The notes: generated by a model not told the origin, from the sequence alone. 64,000 nucleotides of DNA from Vespula vulgaris (GCF_905475345.1 NC_066586.1:1430001-1494000); one strand, 5' to 3'. Counted from the first letter of the stretch, positions 44,568 to 57,110 are shown. Numbers and translations: made by a program.

Positions 44568-44970
44568 TACTCTCTCTCTCTCTCTCTCTCTCTACCCACC
44601 CCCTTTTGCTCCGTCTATTCTGACTTCTCTTCTCTCTTCTCTTTTCTCCTTTTTCTGTCTCTCGGGCTATCTCCTAGTAGGTAGTAGGTATTCCAATCTC
44701 ACTATCCTGCTTTTCACTTCTCCTCTACCCTCTTCCTCCCCCAACGTTTCCTCCTAACGCCATCTTCAATCCCTCTCACCATCACCACCACTACCATCAC
44801 CACCATCGCCATCACCCAGGTACGGAGGACCTCGACCGAAGAATCTCTTCTCTTCTTTCGTAAACCCCACACCGCGCCCGACTCGTCCCCTTTCTTTCTT
44901 TTTTCTTCTTTTCCTTTTTTTCTGTCTTTTTTTCTGTCTTTTTTTTCTTTTCTTCTCTACTCTTCCCTCT
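44568..44970. repeat. CT, CACCAT and T/C tracts
   Basis: CT at 44570-44594, CACCAT/CACCAC hexamers at 44778-44817, T/C-rich at 44890-44970 with a duplicated TTTTTTTCTGTC unit. Confidence 0.88.
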
Positions 44971-45094
44971 CCTCTTCTCCTGCAACTGCTCACGACTCAC
45001 CTTCGCAACACTCACGCATCGACGCTCACAGAACGACGCTAATTGTCCGGTCTCTCGTTTACCACGTTGTTTTAAACAAGACTCGAAAGATTCG

Positions 45095-45110
45095 CGAGAG
45101 AGAGAAAGAA

Positions 45111-45141
<31 letters not shown>
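45095..45141. repeat. AAAG/GA tract
   Basis: AAAG units then GA. Confidence 0.9.
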
Positions 45142-45142
<1 letters not shown>

Positions 45143-45259
45143 TTATAGTCTTTGAAGGAAAGAAGAGACGATTTTTCTTTTTTGTTTCTTTTTTTCTATG
45201 GAATACTACTTATGTCAATAAAACTTTTACAAGAAGACCATATATCGAACTTGTAAATA

Positions 45260-45419
45260 CATACATACACACACACACATATATATATACACATACGTAT
45301 ATACAATTTCTTTTTCATTTTATTTCAACCCGACATGAAAAGAACGAGTAGATATAACGTATTAAGAATCGAGTTAAGAAATACAAAATAAAACAAAACA
45401 AAACAAAATAAAATAAAAT
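45260..45419. repeat. CA/TA patch and AAAAC to AAAAT pentamer array
   Basis: CATA/CA/TA at 45260-45304. Pentamers AAAAC then AAAAT at 45384-45419. Confidence 0.9.
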
Positions 45420-45772
45420 GAAAACAGAAAGGAAGAAAGAAAAACGAAAGAGAAACGTCGCGGTAAGGTCTTCTGACAATGAATGGAATGAAGAGAGAAA
45501 GAAAAAAGAAGGGAGGAGGGGATGGAAACACACATACACACAAACCTTTTATTTCCCTTCGATTCGTCGCGTAATACATCGACGACGGGAACGACGACCG
45601 TTTAACCGGCGCGAACGGTGTTCGCGAGTTCGATGCTAGACAACGACGAATTCTCTTTCCCATCCTCTCCGCCTATTTTCCGTTTCCGTGCTCTGAAGTG
45701 CTTCCCGCCTTGCAATTTCAGAAGTGTCGAGACAGCACTCGTACCCAGACGCTATTAAATATTGAGAAATGC

Positions 45773-45880
45773 TCTACCTACCTACCTACCTACCTACCTA
45801 CCTACCTACCCCCTTTACCATCCTCTCCCACTCCCCATTTCCACCCACATCTCCACCTCCATCTCCACCTCCATCTTTAC
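45773..45880. repeat. (CTAC)n array and CCACCTCCATCT units
   Basis: About nine perfect CTAC/ACCT units to 45810, then C-rich DNA with two copies of a 12-mer at 45848-45876. Confidence 0.92.
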
Positions 45881-46282
45881 TCCCACCCCATTCGCTCGAA
45901 TTCACCCTTCGTGAACATACACCACCAGACGAAGTAGATATCAGCAAGTACCGATGCCTATCTACTCCTCTGTCTACGTAGATATATAATATATAAGTTC
46001 TTGTAAGCTTGTAAATATCGACGGTTCGAGTTAAGAGATCGAGTATATTTGACAAATGTCAAATGTTGCGCTCGCGCCTCTCGTCCCACGACCTTCTTCC
46101 CTTCCACCCTGTAAGAGTACGACTCCAACTCACTCACCTAGCGTGCACTTTTTCTTAACTTCCTGCGGAATTCCGTCGAAGAATGAGGTGACGCACGGAA
46201 AAACTTTTGCGGAGTCACCTATACGATAAAAGTATCGGGGTGGAAGTAAGTAGCAATGTCCACTGAGAGTAGGAGAATCTGT

Positions 46283-46443
46283 ATGTGTGTGTGTGTGTGT
46301 GTGAGAGAAAGAGAGAGAGAGATTTTCGACATACTTTAAAGAAGAAAAGAGACACGTTAAATGCATTTTAGAGGAGAAGAGATAGATATAGAGATAGAGA
46401 TAGAAGTGGAGATAGAGATAAAGATAGAGAGAGAGAGAGAGAA
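46283..46443. repeat. (GT)n, GA and AGAGAT arrays
   Basis: Ten GT units at 46283-46302, GA to 46322, and AGAGAT/GATA units at 46380-46443. Confidence 0.92.
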
Positions 46444-46774
46444 AGGATCCTTTCGATTCTCTCTTCGAAAATAGTAGTAGTAGTAGAACTAAAAAAGAAA
46501 TGTTCAAGATAAGGGTTGCTCGTTAACAGAAATTTCATTATAGCTCTAACGAGTCGTGACAAAGCGTTTACGCGCATTTTGGAGAAGCGAAATTCAAGGT
46601 GGATTTTCATGATCTAAGCGACGACGGTGCTTCGCCGTCGTCTCTGTACCCATCCAGACCCTCCTCCTCTTTCTCTACTTTTCGAAAATCTCTTACTCCT
46701 AACTACGAGATATGCTATGTAGAATACGATTCGGTAGGTACCGCGACAAAAGGATAGAGCCATCGTATATCTAC

Positions 46775-47130
46775 GGATTTCTCTCTCTCTTTCTCTCTCT
46801 ATTTCTCTTTCGTTGTCAAGCATTTAAGTTGCTCGAATTTTGGATTAATGAAGGTACGTAGGTACGTAGTTATACTCATATACGAACACGATTTTACCGC
46901 GTATTTGTCCGTCGGATCGTTTCACGGACAAAAAGAGAAAGAGAGAGAGAAAGAGAGAGGAAGAGTGCGGTAGTGCATAGAAACGCCAAAAACACGTACG
47001 GACAACAGTGTACCTCGCAATTAGGGAACGAGAGGATACCCGACGGAAGTGTGGAAAGAGTGAGCGAGAGATAAAGAGAGAGAGAAGGAGAGAAAGAGCG
47101 AGCGAGCGAAAGAGAGAGAGAGAGAGAGAA
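46775..47130. repeat. CT and GA patches
   Basis: CT at 46781-46810, GA at 46934-46964, GA/GAGC at 47060-47130: complementary patches within 350 bases. Confidence 0.86.
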
Positions 47131-47199
47131 CAAGATAGAAGGGCGTTGGAAGCCAGTGGAAGGGCTTCGTGGATGAATGGAGGTGGTAGTCTGGATGAA

Positions 47200-47640
47200 G
47201 CGAATTCCAAAAGAGATGTGCTTTTAATTATACTAACGCCCGGTGTCCGATTAAATGAACGGAGGAGCCAAACTCACGAAGCACAGTGCAAATTTAATTA
47301 TAGGGACGAAGGTGGGAGGAGTAAAGGACTAGGTTAAGAGGAGGGAGGAAGAGAGGGAGGTAGGAGAGGGTGGTAAAGGGAGATAGAAGCTAGATGGTGG
47401 TAAAGGTGGAAGAGATGCAGGACGGATGAGAAGGAAGGAGCTGTGGAAAGAGAGGGAGAGAGAGGGAGAGATGAACGAAGGAAGGTTGGTTGTTCGCAAG
47501 AGAGAGTGGACGACGTAGAAATCCAAGTATTTATATGACGGCAGTTTGTTTAGGCCGCTTATTAATGGGACAGAAGAGGGTCGTTGTAATTAAGGAAAGC
47601 CGGATTCCATCCAGTAACACCGCGGCGGCACCCTCGTTCT
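47200..47640. other. TAATTA-bearing stretch with G/A-rich core
   Basis: TAATTA-like sites near 47225, 47295 and 47587 flank a purine-rich core (47336-47520). Possible regulatory DNA. No gene recognised. Confidence 0.25.
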
Positions 47641-48380
47641 ATGTCTGAACGCACCTTCTTACGTCTTCCTATTCTATATTTCTCTTTCTCGCTGTGTTCA
47701 CCTCTTTAAGTATCTCACCGGTTAATTTCTCGCTCATCCACCGACTTGGATTATCTTTCACCTGTGAATATTGATAACGTTAAGGCTTTACCATTTATTA
47801 TCCGGTTTAATATCATCCAATCGAAAATAATGAAATCTTTCTTAAATCGAGAGTACTTTAGGAATATAACGAATTGTTCACACGTCGTGTATGATAGGTA
47901 AGTATCTAGTTATATGTGTGTGTGTGTGTACGTATGTACCTTCTATGTATCTCGAAGAGTCATCGGCTTAATTGAAAAGCCTGGTTTATAACGAAGTAGG
48001 TACTACTACTATCTACAAGCGGGTTCGTTTCGCCCTTCGATATTGAAACACACGTTGGACGACTCCTCCATCTCCCCATACCCTCCAACCCCTTCTCCAA
48101 CCAACCCCTGGCCCCTTGATTCATCACGTACCGCAAGCAAGGCTCTCTGCGTGTGTTACCGACATGCGCAACGTTTCGTTTCGCCTATGATTAAGGGGTT
48201 CCGGCTTGCGGTAGTCCTATTTCGGGCTCTCTTTGGGCTTATTATTATACTTAGACTGGGCTCTGCGTTAAGTGAAACTAATTCCATAAAGGAGCGAAAG
48301 CGATGCTCGTTTACGCGGCGTCTTTTGTAAGCAACGATTACACATCCACATATACATACATATACAATCTATATGCATCG
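47641..48380. other. unique stretch
   Basis: A + frame of 95 codons (48043-48330) contains a hydrophobic segment of about 20 residues around VVLFRALFGLIIIL that could span a membrane, but with no relatives known to me and no splice or promoter support. Confidence 0.35.
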
Positions 48381-48389
48381 TACAGAACG

Positions 48390-48455
48390 TATATATATAT
48401 ATATAACATAAAATAATATAATATATATTCATATATACATATACATATTTGTATG
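48390..48455. repeat. TA/CATA tract
   Basis: Imperfect TA run. Confidence 0.87.
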
Positions 48456-48826
48456 TGTATCTCTCTCGATAAAAATGTCTCCCCACATCCTTTCTTCATA
48501 ATTTCTTCTTTATATTTCGTTTCGTTTAAAGCGAATCCAACGACGATCTAAGAATTACGCGACGGTAAAAGATAGACAAGAGAGGAGGAGCAGAACAGAG
48601 GAACGTCTTACGGAGGAGCTTGAACGGTCCAGAGTCACAGAGTTACGATCGAGATAAAAGAAAAGTCACTTTCTTCGAATTGGATTTCTCTTTTCTCTTT
48701 TGTTACTCCACCATGCTACGGGTCGCGTCATCTTATATACGCGTTGTCGCCGCAGACGGGATTCTTTTGGAAGAAAAACAAAGGCTTATTCATGCCTCGG
48801 TAGGAGGCCCCTTTCTATATGCAACT

Positions 48827-48890
48827 CCTCTCTCTCTCTCTCTTTCTTTTTTCTTTCTTTCTTTCTTTCTTTCTTTCTCTTTCGTTCCTC
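48827..48890. repeat. (CT)n then (TTTC)n
   Basis: Eight CT units then five TTTC units. Confidence 0.92.
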
Positions 48891-49134
48891 TCCGATCTTA
48901 CTATAAGTGCCTCGCGATGAAATAAAACAAGACGAGCTTCTCCCGTGGCCTCTCGACTTCTCTCTAACTCTTTCTTTCTCACACAACCCCTCTTTTAACC
49001 CTCCTCTCTCTCTCTCACACATACATTTAACCCTCTTTTTCATCAACCTCCTCCCTCTCCTTCTCCTTCCTCCTGTTGTCGGTTGCTTCCGCGTGGCCGA
49101 AAGAGAGAGGGAAAAGGGGAATCGAGAGATGCAA

Positions 49135-49222
49135 AAAGAAAAAAAACAAAATATAAAAATAAAAAAAGAAAAAGGAAAAGAAGAAAAAATCCAGAGAAAA
49201 AGAAGTAAAAAAAAAAAAAAAC
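49135..49222. repeat. A-rich tract
   Basis: Poly-A with G and T breaks. Confidence 0.87.
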
Positions 49223-49324
49223 CTGGAATTCGCTTAATCGCTACCGAATACATTTCTTTCGACGGCGTGCTTGTCAATTAAACGTGCTCGATTGGAATTG
49301 ACGTTAAACGAGGAGAGGACGACG

Positions 49325-49418
49325 TGCATACATACGTACGTACGTTACACATTTACTCGCATGTATATACATTCATATCACATACACACGTACAAACGTA
49401 TATACATACATACACGAG
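49325..49418. repeat. CATA/GTAC degenerate tract
   Basis: Loose tetranucleotides CATA, CGTA and ACAT. Confidence 0.75.
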
Positions 49419-49960
49419 GTAGCCGAGTTCGCTCGCATTGCGCCAGGGCATACGGAGGATGGATTTACTCCGTCCAATTATGCGGCTCAAGTGGAAACGA
49501 TGGTTCGGTTAACGTCACGTTTTGCTTCGGTCACGCGGGGACGGAATCGACGTCCTCCAACCTCCATCTACTTCTTCCTCCAGGATAATAGCATACCGTA
49601 CTCTCGAGGCTTTTACTCCGTTATTCGAGCGTTTCGATCGATCTCGACTACCGCGACATACCGCCTTTCGTTCTTTATCCACGACGTGTCTTTCTCTTTC
49701 TCTTTCTTTTTCTCTCTTCCAGCACGCGCTCTTTGACACCAACACTGACACCAATACCAAACCAACACCAGTACCAATACCAACTCGACGTCACATCGAC
49801 ACCATCGCTAACTCCACACGCAAAAATTTAATATTGCTTCTTCGTCTTTTCGCTGGTCGAACGAGTCCTTTTTTCTTTTTTCTCTTCTTTTCTCTTTTCC
49901 TTTCTCTCTTGAGACCCATCTTTGGGATTGGGTAAGTGTAAATAAAAAAGAGAGAGGAGG

Positions 49961-50014
49961 TATGTATGTATGTATGTATGTATGTATGTATGTATGTATG
50001 TATGTATGTATGTG
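49961..50014. repeat. (TATG)n tetranucleotide array
   Basis: Thirteen perfect TATG units. The - frame reads Tyr-Ile-His-Thr repeats. Confidence 0.95.
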
Positions 50015-50112
50015 TATAGGGTATCTTGTATGAAATTCATCGAGGATGTTTAAGCAGCTTCGAACAGTTCGAGCTAGCTAAATAATTCGATACTACGAAG
50101 CACTAGGTAGAA

Positions 50113-50160
50113 AGATAGATAGATAGATAGGTAAATAGGTAGAAAAAGAGAGAGAGAGAC
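50113..50160. repeat. (GATA)n and GA patch
   Basis: Five GATA units, GGTA variants, then GA. Confidence 0.9.
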
Positions 50161-50315
50161 AGTGCTCGTGCAGCCTGGTAAAATAAAAAATATCGAAGTA
50201 TCGTTCGCCGTGAAAAATAAGATATCGCACGATTTTAAGTTCCTATAAGATACTTCGCAATACCTACGAAACGGGAAACGATTCGTCGCCGAGAAATTCC
50301 TTGTACTTTTACCCT

Positions 50316-50349
50316 TATTTGATTTGATTTCATTTGATTTCATTTTATT
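50316..50349. repeat. TTTGA/TTTCA pentamer array
   Basis: Six to seven pentamers alternating TTTGA and TTTCA. Confidence 0.88.
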
Positions 50350-50480
50350 CCTATTTTTTCCTTCTTCTTCTCCTTCTGTATCTTTCCTTCTTGAATCCTA
50401 AAGAAGAATATAAAACGTGTACTCTACTGAAAATATATTATTACTTGAATATTCAAAGATACCACAATACGAAGAGAAAA

Positions 50481-50543
50481 CGACGACGATGCTAACAACA
50501 ACAACAAGACGACGAAGACGACGACGACGACGACGACGACGAT
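50481..50543. repeat. (GAC)n and (AAC)n triplets
   Basis: AAC triplets at 50494-50507, then about 12 GAC triplets. Confidence 0.93.
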
Positions 50544-50740
50544 GAACAGACCAATCAAAGGATCTTCCAATGGATATCGAAACGTCGTTTGTTACGCGCA
50601 ATTAGCAAACGGACGATAATCATCCGATAACGATACCAAGCTTGGCTCTCATCGGATCGTATCGAACGAAAGATGTCGGATTAGTCGTGCCATTACGCGG
50701 CTTCGAGGAGAACGAGCGAGCTGCGAGCGTGCGAACGCTC

Positions 50741-50758
50741 ACAGAGAGAGAGAGAGAC

Positions 50759-50789
<31 letters not shown>

Positions 50790-50827
50790 GAGCGAGATAG
50801 AGATAGATAGAGAGAGAGAGAGAGAGA
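50741..50827. repeat. GA / GATA / GA array
   Basis: GA, seven GATA units at 50760-50789, then GA again. Confidence 0.94.
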
Positions 50828-51090
50828 AACGGTGGATCGAGTAGGCGGCGATTTAAAGCACCGCTCCGACAGAATCTCTATGCGCGAACGCGGCTTAAGG
50901 TAGTCACCGAAGCGTACATCCGTGGGCACAACCAACCAGCCACTCCTGAACATACGCTTCGGGGTGTAACCGTAAATGTCTGCGGCCGAGAGAGCGTGGC
51001 CATGGCTCGCGTATGCCTCTTTATACCTTCGTGATTACCATACTATTCCTCTGCAATACGTTTCTCTCGTTCTCGCTCTCTCGCTCTCTT

Positions 51091-51265
51091 TGTACGTATG
51101 TATGTATATGTATATACCGTCATGCATGCATACATGCATACATGTGGATGTAGATGTAGGTACGATGGACCTACTCGAAAACGTTGAAACGCAAAAGCGA
51201 AATCGGCTCCGATAGCTGCTGATATACCTACATGTATCTATGTGTACATGTATATATGTATATAT
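51091..51265. repeat. TGTA/CATG degenerate tracts
   Basis: TATG, GCATACAT and TACATGTA units. ATGCATAC is repeated near 51124-51142. Confidence 0.8.
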
Positions 51266-51349
51266 TTGGCGATTATCAAACTGTTTCGATTCGAATCGCG
51301 CGTGTACCTACATGGCTTAATGTATTTTCAACAGTATGTCTATGCGTAT

Positions 51350-51396
51350 GTGTGTGTGTGAGAGAGAAAGAGAAAGAGAGGGAGGAAAAAAAAGAG
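51350..51396. repeat. (GT)n then GA
   Basis: Short GT run then GA/AAAG. Confidence 0.87.
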
Positions 51397-51560
51397 AACG
51401 ATAGAAGGATCCTGATTGGATGACCCGACGATCGACAATTCTATTCGATCGATGAGCTTTTGTTCCCTTTTCTCTCTTTTTATAATTCCGATTATTCTAT
51501 GTAATCGGACGAGATCCCTACGACGATACCGATCGATCGGATTTATCGGCTTTTTATCCT

Positions 51561-51621
51561 CCTTTTTATCGTTATTATTATTATCGTTATTATTATTGTC
51601 ATTATTAGTGTTAATATTATT
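51561..51621. repeat. (TTA)n triplet array
   Basis: TTA triplets with ATCGTT and GTC breaks. Confidence 0.9.
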
Positions 51622-51818
51622 TTCATGCAAAAGGGATTTGCCTGCGGTGGTATTGCTATTTTATCTCTCTCTCTCTCTTTCTATTTTTTTCATCGGCTCT
51701 TTTTTCCTTTTTATATACCTAATACCCACAAAGTAATAGATCGCGACAGTATAAATTTCAATCGTATTAACGATGCGTTACCCTCATGCAAATTACGTTC
51801 ATTGTTTAACGTCGTTCT

Positions 51819-51826
<8 letters not shown>

Positions 51827-51857
<31 letters not shown>

Positions 51858-51972
51858 ACATAGATAAAAGGAAAGAAAAAGAAAAAAAGAAAAATAAAAA
51901 GAGAGAAGAACGAAGGTAACAACGAAGAAAAATAACAATGGCAACGACAAAAACAACAATAACAACAACAGT
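51827..51972. repeat. poly-A, AAAG and AAC tracts
   Basis: About 21 A residues, then AAAG, then AAC/ACAACA triplets at 51917-51970. Confidence 0.88.
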
Positions 51973-52160
51973 GTGTAGGTTTTAAGCTCATTGAGTCGGG
52001 CAAGGTCGAACGCGTAACAACGGCCATTTTATCGGCTGTTCCGCCCTGTTAAATCGTCGTCGGCCATCGTGTATAATCGAACGACGACAGTAACGAGAAT
52101 CGGCGTTATAGGCAAATACGGGTGCGTCGACGAAGTACACGAGGGACGACAATTATACCC

Positions 52161-52193
52161 GGGGAAGAGGGAGGAGGTGGGTGGTTGGGTGGG
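52161..52193 (+). other. G-quadruplex motif (+ strand)
   Basis: Five G-runs at 52161-52164, 52169-52171, 52179-52181, 52187-52189 and 52191-52193 with loops of 4, 7, 5 and 1. Confidence 0.65.
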
Positions 52194-52407
52194 AGAATAG
52201 AATGAGAAAGAGGAGGAGGGGTAACCTAGGTGAGTCAAAGAGAGAGCAAAAGTCGGACACGCGCGTTCCGGTTTCTACGTTTTAAACGTAAAAACTCGAA
52301 AAGTGAGATGAAAATATAATAAATGATTTCGACGAAGTGGTCATAATTGCGCGAGATTCTTGTCTCTTTTCCTCTCACACAATACAAGTACACGCATACG
52401 CGCGCGT

Positions 52408-52604
52408 ACATTCTCTCTCTCTCTCTCTCTGTCTCTCTTTTTTTCTTTCTCTTTCTCTTTTCTTTTCTTCTCTCGTCGTTGTATCACGAAATCTCTCAAG
52501 ACGATATTTTCAAAGAGAGAGTGGAGACTCTCGCGAAGGAGCTTTCAAAGATTCTTTACTAGCAAGGAGGAGAAGGAGGAGGAGGAGGAGGAGGAGGAGG
52601 AGAA
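52408..52604. repeat. (CT)n tract and (GGA)n array
   Basis: CT/TTTC at 52408-52475. About 11 GGA/GGAGAA triplets at 52563-52604. Confidence 0.9.
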
Positions 52605-52709
52605 GGTAAAGGGACGACGGGATTGGCAAATATTTTTCTCGAGCTACGAGAACTCGGATAAAGAAGATGAAGATTGAAGAAGGAAAGAGGAATCAAGAAA
52701 GAAGAACGA

Positions 52710-52721
52710 AGAGAGAGAGAA

Positions 52722-52760
<39 letters not shown>

Positions 52761-52953
52761 AAGTCTATGCTTGGCACTAATTCGAAGTGTAACGTCGCGC
52801 ACGGCACTTCCAACGTTATTATACCTTCTCGCTGATAAGTCATCGTCAAGAGCAAGCAAGAGAGAGAGAAAGAGAGAGAGAGAGAGATGGAGACAAAGAT
52901 AGAGATAGAGATAGATAGATAGAGAAAGACAGAGAGAGAGAGAGAGAGAGAGA
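52710..52953. repeat. two GA arrays
   Basis: GA at 52711-52757, and GA/GATA at 52858-52953. Confidence 0.92.
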
Positions 52954-53159
52954 AGAGACATAGGCTGCCTCAAGGAAGCACACTCATCTCGGCACATATT
53001 TCCCTAGGGGATGCTCGCGCTCCGGAGACTTGTTTATCTCGAAGAAAATGGTATGGTAATAGCGCTATGTGATGCGCTTCTAATTGAGAGAACGAAAGGT
53101 TGGTTGCTCGCTCGTCCTGTCTCTGCGTGTTCTTTTGCACGAGAAAGAGATAAAGAGAG

Positions 53160-53200
53160 AAAGAGAGAACGAATGAAGGAACGAACGAAGGAACGACGTA
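53160..53200. repeat. GAAC/GAAG degenerate array
   Basis: Tetramers GAAC, GAAT and GAAG in loose register after GA. Confidence 0.83.
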
Positions 53201-53591
53201 GCTCTCCGCCGGGCTTCGAAGCTTCGTGACTTCGTTAAGAAGTCCGCCTTGTGCTTGCAAAAGAAACCGAGACGCGAATGAATCTTTCTTGAACGTCCAA
53301 CGATCGAGTATTACGAAGCCAGGGGAAGGAGAAGGAGAACAAAAAGATAGTTAAAAACGGGAAGTAATGAGAAGTAGACGTAATTCTCTCTCTCTTTCTC
53401 TCTCTTTTACACATATATACCTATATATACATATTCTCTTTCTCATAGCCATCGACGTCGGAACGACGTTCGTTCTAATTCGAGTGCTTTTAACGAGAGG
53501 AGACGAGGATTTTCGAAGACACGAAAACGCACGTTAAGAGCTCGTTACTTTCTACGCTCGGTCCCGAAAGTCTTTAACGTAATTACAACTC

Positions 53592-53632
<41 letters not shown>

Positions 53633-53640
53633 TTCTATAT
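53592..53640. repeat. (CT)n array
   Basis: About 17 CT units then TTTC. Confidence 0.94.
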
Positions 53641-53807
53641 ATAAGCATAGAACGGGTTAACCCCAGTCCCTCGGCACGACAAAAAGGCGCGAGTACGTGT
53701 TGCCAAAGTACTTAACGAAGAGGAAGTTTAGCCTACGAGAAGTTGCCAAAAGCCTGGGCGAAAGGCGGTGATGGCAAAAGAGGTCTGAAACTGAGTGGGA
53801 GTGGTAC

Positions 53808-53837
53808 GGGAAGAAGGGTGAATGGGAGGAAGAGGGG
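53808..53837 (+). other. G-quadruplex motif (+ strand)
   Basis: G-runs at 53808-53810, 53816-53818, 53824-53826 and 53834-53837 with loops of 5, 5 and 7. Confidence 0.6.
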
Positions 53838-54086
53838 TGACGAGGTTGTAGGGGGTACTACGAGAAGGAGGCTATGCACACCGTTCTCCCATTAAAACGA
53901 AATGCTGTTTCGCTATTCGCGGTGCACCATTAGGTGTATGGAAATGGCACATAATCCGGACGATAAGTGCGGAAGGGGTTGAGAAATGAGGAAGTTCCCC
54001 AGCGGTAAGCGGCCCGGTTCTTCGGTCTTATCTTGTGTGACTCGTCGACATACATGTCGTCCTTATCTCCTTCCTACCATATTATG

Positions 54087-54088
<2 letters not shown>

Positions 54089-54132
<44 letters not shown>

Positions 54133-54138
54133 ATATAT
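54089..54138. repeat. (AT)n microsatellite
   Basis: About 17 AT units then GTAT and AT. Confidence 0.95.
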
Positions 54139-55554
54139 GGTAACCAGAGCGAGGCTATCTTACCGCGAGAAACCTTAGCGCGAACGATATATACAATGGT
54201 GCCGCAATCGAAAGCTTCGAGCTAACTATAAGTAGTCTTCGAAGTAGACTTTCTTGCGTTCAAACTACATATGCAGATATCTACATATGTATGTAGCGTT
54301 TTAGATATAAGCGTTTCCCTTTTCATGAAAAATTATCTTCTACTTTTGACACATCCAGTTATCTAGCTACACTCTTTACATATACACGCATTACATATAT
54401 CTATTGTCCTCAGTTAAACAGAATAATAAAGAAATACGAGTTCCCGCGTAGTAATGATTTTGAACACATGTTTGACGACTACGAGACTGCGGTCTATAAC
54501 TATTTATAGGGCCGTGTAAAATCGTGCCGGACTAGACGTATTTTATTCGGACAAGGTAATACCTTGGTTATCTTTGCCCTAAGCCACGGAAGACCAGATA
54601 TCTTGAAGATATTCGGTTACGCGATAAGTATAACACATTACTTGGAAGATAATAATAATAATAGCACTGCGGATGGAAGAACCGAATTTCCGCAGAGACC
54701 GTCGTGTCTCTTTTAAGAAAGGTAAGGGTAGATGAGAGGAGGGAGAAAGATAGGAACAGTATGCGATTCGATGGTGAGAAATATATAATAATTCGGTGCT
54801 CCTATAAATACGCTGTAAAAGATAGTTGTCTATGATTCGCACCGAGAAAATCTAATATTTTATATCAACGTTCTCTCTTTTTTCTTTCCTTCTTTTTTCC
54901 TTTTTATTTTATAAAGGAAGATCTTAGAGTTAACAGAGTTCTCACACGTCCGTCTTCTTATCACTGATAACCCTTAATAAATTTGCATTTTCAAAAGGCG
55001 TAAACGACCAATGGAATTACGTTTACGACACGACCCAGCAATGAAACTCTGAACGAATTAATTCTACTCTTTTTAATCTAATTAACCTCTCGGCATCTGC
55101 CCGGAACTCGAGTAGGTAGGTAGCTAGGTACCTACCTACGCAGCGAAAAGGGAAGTGAAATTTATAAGCGAGGTCATTTCATTTTCGAGATTCCTCGCGT
55201 AAAGAGTAATGAATGTAAACGCGTACGGGAAAAAGTGAGAACTACGTACGACAAATTCGAAAAGCTAGCAGCTAGCAGCGCACGTAAAGAAAAAAAAAAG
55301 AAAAAGAAAAGGAATAAATCAGCGACGAAAGAGTAGACATTTTATTGCGGAAGAGAGAGAGAGAGATATATAACGAAGAATTTTATTCTTTCAGTTGATT
55401 TTACTACTACGATAGCTATTTCCTCTTCTTTATTGAAAGAAAAAACAAAAAAGAGAGCCTTAATTGGTCGAACCCGATTACATCTCTTTACTTAAAACCT
55501 CAAAGCCGAACGATATACCAGTGTTGCTTTGCGAATCGAATTTGCTTTGGGATT
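54139..55554. other. mostly unique stretch
   Basis: About 1.4 kb of AT-rich DNA with no repeat over 30 bases. A TATAAATA at 54803-54810 has no initiator at the right distance. A - frame of 87 codons (54579-54842) is unrecognised. An 11-bp perfect hairpin lies at 55112-55139. Confidence 0.5.
55112..55139. repeat. perfect 11-bp inverted repeat
   Basis: GTAGGTAGGTA (55112-55122) pairs with TACCTACCTAC (55129-55139) around the loop GCTAGG. Confidence 0.85.
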
Positions 55555-55559
55555 TTTGT

Positions 55560-55660
55560 TTTATTTCGCTTTATTTTATTTTATTTTATTTTATTTCATT
55601 TTGTTTTGTTATTCTTTCTTTCTCTCTTTTTTTCTTTCTTTCTTTTTTTTTTTTTTTTTT
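55560..55660. repeat. (TTTTA)n and T-rich tracts
   Basis: About five TTTTA pentamers with TTTCA and TTTTG variants, then T/C and poly-T. Confidence 0.9.
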
Positions 55661-56550
55661 ACATAAACTCCGACAAAAGAAGAAGAACGCTCTCGTTCGT
55701 GGCTCTTTTATTCCTCTCTGCAAAATGCTTTCTCCTCGTTCTTCATTCGTTAACGAGGAAGAAATTTATTTTCAATTAATCGTTTGTCATACCGATAATC
55801 CGAATAATTTATACGACATCTCGAGCTTTATTTTCTTAACGCTCGAAAATATTGGCGACATCGAGCGATTCAGGCTCGTTTCTTTTCAACGACTACAACG
55901 ACTACGACGAAACAAGCGCACGAGCCATTGACCGATAACCAATCTACCGGAAAAACCATACGAGTCGAGCTCGAAACGGCGAATATTCTAACGCGCGATA
56001 AATTTCACGGCTCGCACACATCTAAGATATTTTAGAATTTACCGATGGAACACAGAAATAAATAGGGGGGAAAAAATCAAAAAAAAAAACAAAGAAGAAA
56101 AAATAAAACTAATAAAAAAATCAAAATAACAATCGAACGATCGTTTTCTCTCAAATTGTATTCATCGGCACGTACGTATAATATAATCGATACGATGATT
56201 AATGACACATTCTATTCGTTCGACCGATGACGTAATATTGACCCCCCACTCCTCGTCCCTTAATGAGTATAACAGAATAGAACGGAACAACACGCGTTCA
56301 GTCGTATTTTCCTCTCTTACCTTTGACATTGAATAATCAATTATATATGTATTACATTAATGGAATTCGCTTATTCCTGTTGCGTTGAGGACAAAAGCAA
56401 CCAACAGCGAGTCCCGTTTACCGATTGAACGTTAAGACGATCAGGCTAATTAGAGCCAGCGAAACGGTCGGCCGACATTTCCACAAGTAGTACATACATA
56501 CACAGGTAATCGAATCGGTACTCGAAACAAAACAGGATGGTAGAGCCGAC
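55661..56550. other. unique stretch
   Basis: Repeat-poor except an A-rich run at 56070-56115. No recognised gene. Confidence 0.5.
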
Positions 56551-56551
56551 T

Positions 56552-56555
56552 GTGA

Positions 56556-56586
<31 letters not shown>

Positions 56587-56635
56587 GAGTAAGTGAGGGA
56601 ATGAACGAATGAGAGAATGAGAGAGACAGAGATAG
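56552..56635. repeat. (GA)n and GAATGA tract
   Basis: GA units with GAAT variants to 56620. Confidence 0.88.
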
Positions 56636-57065
56636 AACGTTTAGATATACCTAGCTATCTCCTACCTGTCCGTCGTTCCATCGTTCGATGGGAAGCACAC
56701 TCTCTATCCCCATTCGGTGTACTCTTCGACACCAACAAAGCAGGACGAGGTTTACCCTGTGCACCTAACAAACGAATCGCTCCGTTAAGCGCTGTAATCA
56801 CCGAGGACTACTACTCAACGAATCAGAACCTGTGATTTACCTACGAACGCGTGGAAACACGATAAACGATGGATTCGCGAGAAGAAGAAGAGAGAGTTAA
56901 AAAGAAGAAAGAAACATTTGATTGATATATAAAATCGCTGGGCAACGTTTAACGATATTCGCAAAATTTGTTTTCAATTCTATTCTGTTCCATATAATTA
57001 ACGACTCAACACATCGAGATGAAAAATTACTTTGGAAGAAAAAAGCTTTTTCATTGCTAACGTAA

Positions 57066-57072
57066 AGAGAGC

Positions 57073-57110
<38 letters not shown>

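Noticed and set aside
54560..54585. String resembling the mature miR-9 start (CTTGGTTATCT)
   Set aside because: It differs from the insect miR-9 seed and body, and no hairpin partner is visible.
54803..54810. TATAAATA box
   Set aside because: No initiator-like element at about 30 bp downstream, and it lies in AT-rich DNA where such strings are expected.
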